Assembly (NCBI GenBank): GCA_033675265.1
Contig: JAUJYZ010001404.1
Location: 153,501 to 217,500 of the forward strand
Length of the DNA: 64,000 nt
Origin: Actinostola sp. cb2023
Lineage: Eukaryota; Cnidaria; Anthozoa; Actiniaria; Actinostolidae
Direction of reading: 5' to 3'
Position numbers and translations under genes: made by a program. Numbering within the stretch: position 1 is the stretch's first letter; every line of letters begins with the position of its first letter. Below are positions 58,501-64,000 of the stretch, piece after piece. The notes beneath the pieces are model-generated. The model saw only the letters and a program-made list of their open reading frames with translations, was not told where the DNA came from and ran no database searches.

Positions 58501-61500
58501 GTGGTGATAATCAGGGGCGTAGGCAGGGGGTTAGGTGCGACCTTACGGTAGTGGTGATGATAGTAGTGGTGATAATCAGGGGCGTAGGCAGGGGGTTAGG
58601 TGCGACCTTACGGTAGTGGTGATGATAGTAGTGGTGATAATCAGGGGCGTAGGCAGGGGGTTAGGTGCGACCTTACGGTAGTGGTGATGATAGTAGTGGT
58701 GATAATCAGGGGCGTAGGCAGGGGGTTAGGTGCGACCTTACGGTAGTGGTGATGATAGTAGTGGTGATAATCAGGGGGGCGTAGGCAGGGGGTTAGTAGG
58801 TGATAATCAGGGGCTTACGGTAGTGGTGATGATAGTAGATAGTAGTGGTGATAATCAGGGGCGTAGGCAGGGGGTTAGGTGCGACCTTACGGTAGTGGTG
58901 ATGATAGTAGTGGTGATAATCAGGGGCGTAGGCAGGGGGTTAGGTGCGACCTTACGGTAGTGGTGATGATAGTAGTGGTGATAATCAGGGGCGTAGGCAG
59001 GGGGTTAGGTGCGACCTTACGGTAGTGGTGATGATAGTAGTGGTGATAATCAGGGGCGTAGGCAGGGGGTTAGGTGCGACCTTACGGTAGTGGTGATGAT
59101 AGTAGTGGTGATAATCAGGGGCGTAGGCAGGGGGTTAGGTGCGACCTTACGGTAGTGGTGATGATGTAGTAGTGGTGATAATCAGGGGCGTAGGCAGGGG
59201 GTTAGTGCGACCTTACGACCTTACGGTAGTGGTGATGATAGTAGTGGTGATAATCAGGGGCGTAGGCAGGGGGTTAGGTGCGACCTTACGGTAGTGGTGA
59301 TGATAGTAGTGGTGATAATCAGGGGCGTAGGCAGGGGGTTAGGTGCGACCTTACGGTAGTGGTGATGATAGTAGTGGTGATAATCAGGGGCGTAGGCAGG
59401 GGGTTAGGTGCGACCTTACGGTAGTGGTGATGATAGTAGTGGTGATAATCAGGGGCGTAGGCAGGGGGTTAGGTGCGACCTTACGGTAGTGGTGATGATA
59501 GTAGTGGTGATAATCAGGGGCGTAGGCAGGGGGTCCCAGGATGCCTGAGAGCCCCCCTTTCTCAGGGGGGTCTACTCTTTAAGTTGATATGTTCGAGGGG
59601 AGAATTTGGGGGGGGGTATTTGGTGGTGAATGATATAGAGTGTGACACCCCTCCCCCCAATGGAAAATCCTGGCTACACCCCTGATAGTAGTGATGATGG
59701 TGATGATAGTAGTGATGATAGTAGTGATGATGGTGATGATAGTAGTGATAGTAGTGATGATAGTAGTGATGATGGTGATGATGACCTTAGTAGTGATAGT
59801 AGTGATGATAGTAGTGATGATGGTGATGATAGTAGTGATAGTATGATAGTAGTGATAGTAGTGATGATGGTGATGATAGTAGTGATGATAGTAGTGATGA
59901 TAGTAGTGATGATGGTGATGACAGTAGTGATAGTAGTGATGATAGTAGTGATGATGGTGATGATAGTAGTGATAGTAGTGATGATAGTAGTGATGATGGT
60001 GATGATAGTAGTGATAGTAGTGATGATGGTGATGATAGTAGTGATAGTAGTGATGATAGTAGTGATGATGGTGATGATAGTAGTGATAGTAGTGATGATG
60101 GTGATGATAGTAGTGATAGTAGTGATGATAGTAGTGATGATGGTGATGATAGTAGTGATAGTAGTGATGATGGTGATGATAGTGGTGGTGATAGCAGTGA
60201 TGATAGTGGTGATGATGGTCATGGTAGGTTGACATACTTGTATACTGATTTGATTAACTGGATGTTTATATTTATAGGAACCCAATGCTCAACAAAGCAG
60301 GTAAAGTACATTGCTGCTATCTTTCACACACTTGGTCAACATTTTCACATGCCATACATCAAATACATTGAAACCCATGCCTTCCCAGGGTGCCACAGGC
60401 CTTCGTGTTAACCCATACCTTCCCAGGGTGCCACAGGCCCTCGTGTTAACCCATGCCTTCCCAGGGTGCCACAGGCCCTCGTGTTAACCCATACCTTCCC
60501 AGGGTGCCACAGGCCCTCGTGTTAACCCATGCCTTCCCAGGGTGCCACAGGCCTTCGTGTTAACCCATGCCTTCCCAGGGTGCCACAGGCCCTCGTGTTA
60601 ACCCATGCCTTCCCAGGGTGCCACAGGCCCTCGTGTTAACCCTGGTTTTCACTAGCGACGCAAGCGTAAGGATGAAAATGTTTCCATTTCTCGTTCTTGC
60701 CTCGGCTCTGTTTTCAGACATGACACAAGTTCTTCCTTGGTTGGTGCAATTATTCATTAATCAGGATTATAGGAGAACTTTAAATAATCATCCCCTGGCA
60801 CACGGGTTACCTGTCCCCGCTTTTTGGATAAAGCCTGGGGAGGATATCCAGGGGCAGATCCACAGATTTTGCAGGGGGGGGGGGGGGGGAGTGAGGGGGG
60901 GGGGGGAGAGTAGCCTTCAGGTTGGACATTGCTTTCAGCCAAATTTATATGTTAAGATATATTTTGGCAAAAAAGGTATTCCAATTTCCAAAAAGGGGGG
61001 GGGGGGGGTGTAGGGGGGGGGGGGGGTACGTCTCCTTCGCCCCACCCTAAACCCCCCCTGATATTGGTTTAGATAACCAGTAAATAACGTCTGATGTTTC
61101 TATAGAACTCAAGCATCGTTGGACCAAGTGCTTCAATCCGTTAGTTGCACCCAACTCGACAGTGACCAAGTGACAGAGTACATCATGCAGCAGACGAGCG
61201 CTCACGCTCAACGAACGAGAGACAGTAACCCCAGTGAACCCTCATCTCAACGAGACACGACCCATAACGAGGCCGACTCAAGACCTGGGCCAACTGTTGT
61301 AGCTAGCTCCTCTAATACGAGTAGTCTTAACAGTGACACACCCTTAAATGCTCCAGATGCTCAGAGTTCAGGGACGAGGCCGATGAGAAACTACCGTGGC
61401 GTGTTCGCTCTGTTCCGTGCTAGGGACAGCGGAGGCTGGAATATGGATACGTCAGAGGTCGATGGCGACCCGACTGATGTTGGTCGGTCGAATGTTTTGT

Positions 61501-64000
61501 TCAGCGGAACTACTACGGAGAGCATGAGCGTTGATCGTGTTGAGTCTACAAGCTCTGCTTATAGTCATGTGGTGCATTCTGGGAGTCCTGATGACACGGT
61601 GAGGGCTACCACAGGGAGCCCAGCGGATGGAGTTCAGTGGCCTCGGGAGACGGCGAGTGGTGATGGCATTGGAATCGTACGTAATCCACCATCACCATTG
61701 ACGTCATCATTAACAACGCCAGCATGGTCGTCATCGTTATCATCAACATCATCAACATCATCGTCGTCTTCTCGTTACTCTGATAACACCTCTACTTTAG
61801 CCAGCATTCTGCAAGATGATCACTCCAGCGACGCGTCGTCTTCCAACACCAGGGAAATGGCGCTCACAACCGCGTCACCTCTCCGAGAAGATCTCTTACA
61901 GCCGACGACTAACGAGTCAGTGTTGAGTGCCACCATAAACAACGACATGTCACAAAGCATAAGCATCCTACCCATCAATCCTTCGACAAGTGACGTCAGC
62001 GTTACTATGGATACAACTACCATGGAAACAGCTGACAGTGCTTATGGTTCCCGTGATACCAGACCATCAGGTGTAAACGCCAGTGTTGCTATGGATACGG
62101 CTGCCATGGAAACAGCCGACAGTGAATACGGCTCCCGTAGTGTAACGTCATCTGCTGTTAACGTTCAAATTGGAGGCTCTGTCAGCGATGATACGAGTTC
62201 AAATCCAGATACTTCTGAGCGTTATGTATCAGGTGTTGGTTCCGTGGTTAATGTGGGAGGCGGTAGCTCTAGGACTAGCTACGTCGCACATGGCTCAAAC
62301 TACAGTTCAAGTCTCTCAACCCTTTCTAATCAAGAAGGTTCTGGTACTGCTATAGCGACAGCCACTGCCAGGACCTATAGACACGTTCACACAGCTGTGG
62401 TCATTGCAAATGGGAATGAAAGAGGACCTCAGATCGCTTTAAGGACGGCAATCAATCGTGCCATCGCTGGTGCGTTTGCTGGTAGTGGCGAGGGTGCTGT
62501 GGCTAGTAATATCATCAACACTACACATCGGCTACAATGGTGGGACTTCTCGAAGTGTGACATGCCAGATATCAAAAATGGTAGGTGCAAACAGCGTGCG
62601 CCCCGAAATTTCTTGCCCAAACTAGACCCGAAAAGAGCTGTTGTACTTTAGATGGAACTAAAGGAAACCGATTCAGTTGCCAGTGTGAACGACTAAACCG
62701 CTCGCGCGCGATCTACTTTAGTCTAGTTGCCAGAATTCCCGCCAAAATCCGAGGTAGACGCGGCCGCATAAAGTGTATCAATCAACCCTTTTTTATTTTT
62801 TATTTTTTTTATTTTTACACTGAATCGAGGCTAAGACTGAGGAAATGAATCTTTTGCAAGCCAGTTCGACAGTATCGAAACAACTTGAGACTGGAGTATT
62901 GTTCACTCGGGGACACACTAACCGTACTTTTCCTCTTACAGTCAATACAAATGTCATCGTCCCTTGCTGTAAAATACACAACGATGCGAGCTGCGATCTA
63001 TCCGCTGATGGAACACTACTGGCCGCGTTTGTACCCAGTGCTCTTGGGTTCCCGGATGATGGGATGCTGGCCGTGTACTCAATGAAGAAAGGGACACTGG
63101 GACAGTGTTTGTACACGAAGAAATTCGGTAAGGATTATGTGAGCGTTGGTAGAAATGAATGAAAGAAGGAAGAAGAGAGAGAGAATGGGAGGAGGGATGG
63201 GAGCAAGGATGGAAGAAAATTCTTAGCCCCACCACTTCTAAGCTTGCTCCGCGGGCCCTGGGAGCGAGGATGGAAGAATAGGAGGAGGAAGGAAGGTGTG
63301 AGGGAAGGAAAATGAGTAAATAATTCAATGTCCTAATTACTTCTTTGTCAGGTCCTAATGCTATTTCTATCAGTATATCTCCTCTAAACTCTCACGTGGT
63401 TGTTGGCTTAGCAGCCAGGCGCATCCATTGGCATTTGACGTCACAACAGGTAAGTGACGTCATAACATGACGTTAGCGATGTGTATTCAAGTTTTCACTT
63501 TTAGGGACTTGTCAGAAATTAACGGGGGGGAGGGGGGGTGGAGATTTTAAATTGAGCTTTGAAAATGTTGTGACCTCCCCTAGCGATGGGAATGAAATTT
63601 CCTGACCCTCCCCTTGAGCTTGGGCTAACATACCAAAATACTCCCTTTTTCACTGCCTATTTTTTCATGACCCTCCCTTTTCAGGGACTCAAAAAGTTAT
63701 GACCCTCCCCCATTTCCACCCCCCTCCCCCCTGCTAATTTTTGACAAGTCCCTTAGTAGCGATTTTAGAAAATGTTGAACAGGAGAGGACACGAACGTAT
63801 CAAAACTGGTCTATTGATATCACGTGATAACAAACCAAATTCACTACTTTATCACGTGACAGTGGTACTCATTGATACCATGTGACCATATTACCATGGT
63901 GATATACTGACGTCAGTATGTTTTGTTTGTTCAGATGATGGCGCAAGTGTTCAAACTTAAACCAGACAAAAACAGTGCGCACACGTTTACAGAGCTCAAA
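52599..64000 (+). CDS. AMBRA1: AMBRA1 autophagy and ubiquitin-ligase adaptor, 3' end missing
   Basis: Ten exons in the window: 52599-52730, 55437-55495, 57173-57356, 57721-57893, 58261-58324, 60278-60300 (23-bp microexon), 61106-62580, 62942-63127, 63352-63449, 63935 to the edge. Phases all match; about 820 residues. N-terminal WD40 half: [58 protein letters not shown]. Exon 7 encodes a Ser/Thr-rich, probably disordered middle (about 212-630) ending [20 protein letters not shown]. Exons 8-10 start the C-terminal WD40 half: [38 protein letters not shown]. In human AMBRA1 the two halves form one split propeller that binds DDB1; the order here agrees. Known roles: CUL4 substrate receptor and Beclin-1 partner. 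The start is the first ATG before the conserved VEDRT segment, after an in-frame TAG. The C-terminal tail lies outside the window. Confidence 0.95.
52731..55436 (+). other. AMBRA1 intron 1
   Basis: 2.7 kb, fairly unique sequence. I see no nested gene, no clear element and only short features such as aatcaatcaatcaatcaat at 54535. Frames of 60-100 codons here have no family motif. Confidence 0.6.
55671..56030. repeat. 57-bp minisatellite, about 6 units
   Basis: aaaacagtgcagcagggacc followed by agacaaaggtttctgtctta and gagagagattttat. 57 bases is 19 codons, so two plus frames stay open. AMBRA1 intron 2. Confidence 0.93.
56950..57150. repeat. Tandem repeat, about 40 bp
   Basis: ctctaccccacacccctgat followed by taaatgtaaccatgtttact, four to five diverged units. 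Directly upstream of AMBRA1 exon 3. Confidence 0.85.
57385..57705. repeat. GATGATGTCA microsatellite
   Basis: Runs of gatgatgatgtcagatgatg fill AMBRA1 intron 3 between exons at 57356 and 57721. Confidence 0.93.
58336..59530. repeat. 65-bp minisatellite, about 18 units
   Basis: Units: ggtagtggtgatgatagtag, tggtgataat, caggggcgtaggcagggggt, taggtgcgaccttac. It starts about 12 bases after the 5' splice site of AMBRA1 exon 5. The caggggcgtaggcaggg part has the form of a hAT terminus. Confidence 0.95.
59512..59690. mobile_element. hAT-like MITE at the end of the 65-bp array
   Basis: Left end caggggcgtaggcagggggt, right end aatcctggctacacccctg; the two are inverted copies with mismatches. The inside is G-rich. 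The left end is the same sequence as in every unit of the neighbouring array. Confidence 0.65.
59690..60225. repeat. GATGATAGTAGT microsatellite
   Basis: Runs of gatgatagtagt with a gatgatggt variant, in AMBRA1 intron 5. All six frames are open for long stretches; not coding. Confidence 0.95.
60372..60641. repeat. 39-bp minisatellite, about 7 units
   Basis: cccatgccttcccagggtgc followed by cacaggccctcgtgttaac. AMBRA1 intron 6, shortly after the microexon. The following ggttttcactagcgacgcaa resembles phrases at 23888 and is probably another small repeat. Confidence 0.95.
60860..61040. repeat. Poly-G runs
   Basis: Several runs of 8-17 G (60876-60905, 60995-61026) in AMBRA1 intron 6. Prone to assembly error. 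Confidence 0.8.
63502..63755. mobile_element. Inverted-repeat element in AMBRA1 intron 9
   Basis: tagggacttgtcagaaatta mirrored by taatttttgacaagtcccttA, each followed inward by G-rich or C-rich tracts. About 254 bp, no frame. Confidence 0.75.

Noticed and set aside
59579..60285. Long His-Tyr, Ile-Thr and Asp-Ser frames.
   Set aside because: Microsatellite (gatgatagtagt) inside an AMBRA1 intron.
61119..62651. Single-exon 510-codon gene.
   Set aside because: It is the large internal AMBRA1 exon (61106-62580), entered and left through splice sites in matching phase. The last 24 codons run into the intron.

Overview
The window looks like nuclear DNA of a marine invertebrate animal. Genes have many exons with GT-AG introns. 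The proteins are animal-type (an AMBRA1 orthologue, an ATGL-type lipase, a Golgi GOT1 protein, a MORN-repeat protein). The space between exons is filled with hairpin MITE-like elements and minisatellites. I cannot fix the phylum from this sequence; an early-branching animal such as a sponge or cnidarian, or a lophotrochozoan, would all fit. No prokaryotic operon, CRISPR array or viral genome is visible.

I rebuilt five protein-coding genes by checking splice sites, intron phase and family motifs. (1) A patatin-like lipase of the PNPLA2/ATGL type on the minus strand, 16113 to 8330, seven exons, 556 residues. (2) A homocysteine S-methyltransferase of the MmuM type on the plus strand, 18356 to 27290, twelve exons, 314 residues. 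(3) A small MORN-repeat protein on the minus strand, 34470 to 30824, three exons, 152 residues. (4) GOLT1/GOT1, a Golgi membrane protein, on the minus strand, 50277 to 39225, five exons, 140 residues, with 11 kb of mostly repeat-filled introns. (5) AMBRA1 on the plus strand from 52599, ten exons, running off the right edge after about 820 residues. Layout: lipase and methyltransferase diverge, methyltransferase and MORN converge, MORN and GOLT1 are in tandem, and GOLT1 and AMBRA1 diverge. The genes have unrelated housekeeping roles (lipid breakdown, methionine cycle, ciliary or membrane scaffold, Golgi traffic, autophagy and ubiquitin ligase adaptor) and do not form one pathway.

Most of the rest is repeats. 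Left flank (1-8300): short tandem repeats, an 81-bp satellite of about 17 units, and two diverged copies of one segment, one of them carrying a 403-bp hairpin. Intergenic 16.4-17.9 kb: a 1467-bp element with long GA-rich inverted ends and a 9-bp target duplication; a relative lies in methyltransferase intron 4. Methyltransferase intron 11 is about 57 tandem copies of its own exon-intron junction. 27.9-29.6 kb is an array of 16-bp palindromes. MORN intron 1 is a 19-bp array. 35.4-36.8 kb is a MITE interior amplified 15 times. GOLT1 intron 3 holds a G-rich 9-bp array split by a LINE 3' end. AMBRA1 introns hold 57-, 65-, 12- and 39-bp arrays.

Most long open frames in the window come from tandem repeats whose unit is a multiple of three, and are not genes. 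The observations I find most interesting are the amplified splice donors, the palindrome array, the foldback family, the MITE-derived CCAAT array, and an acidic heptad-repeat frame that starts at the MORN stop codon.
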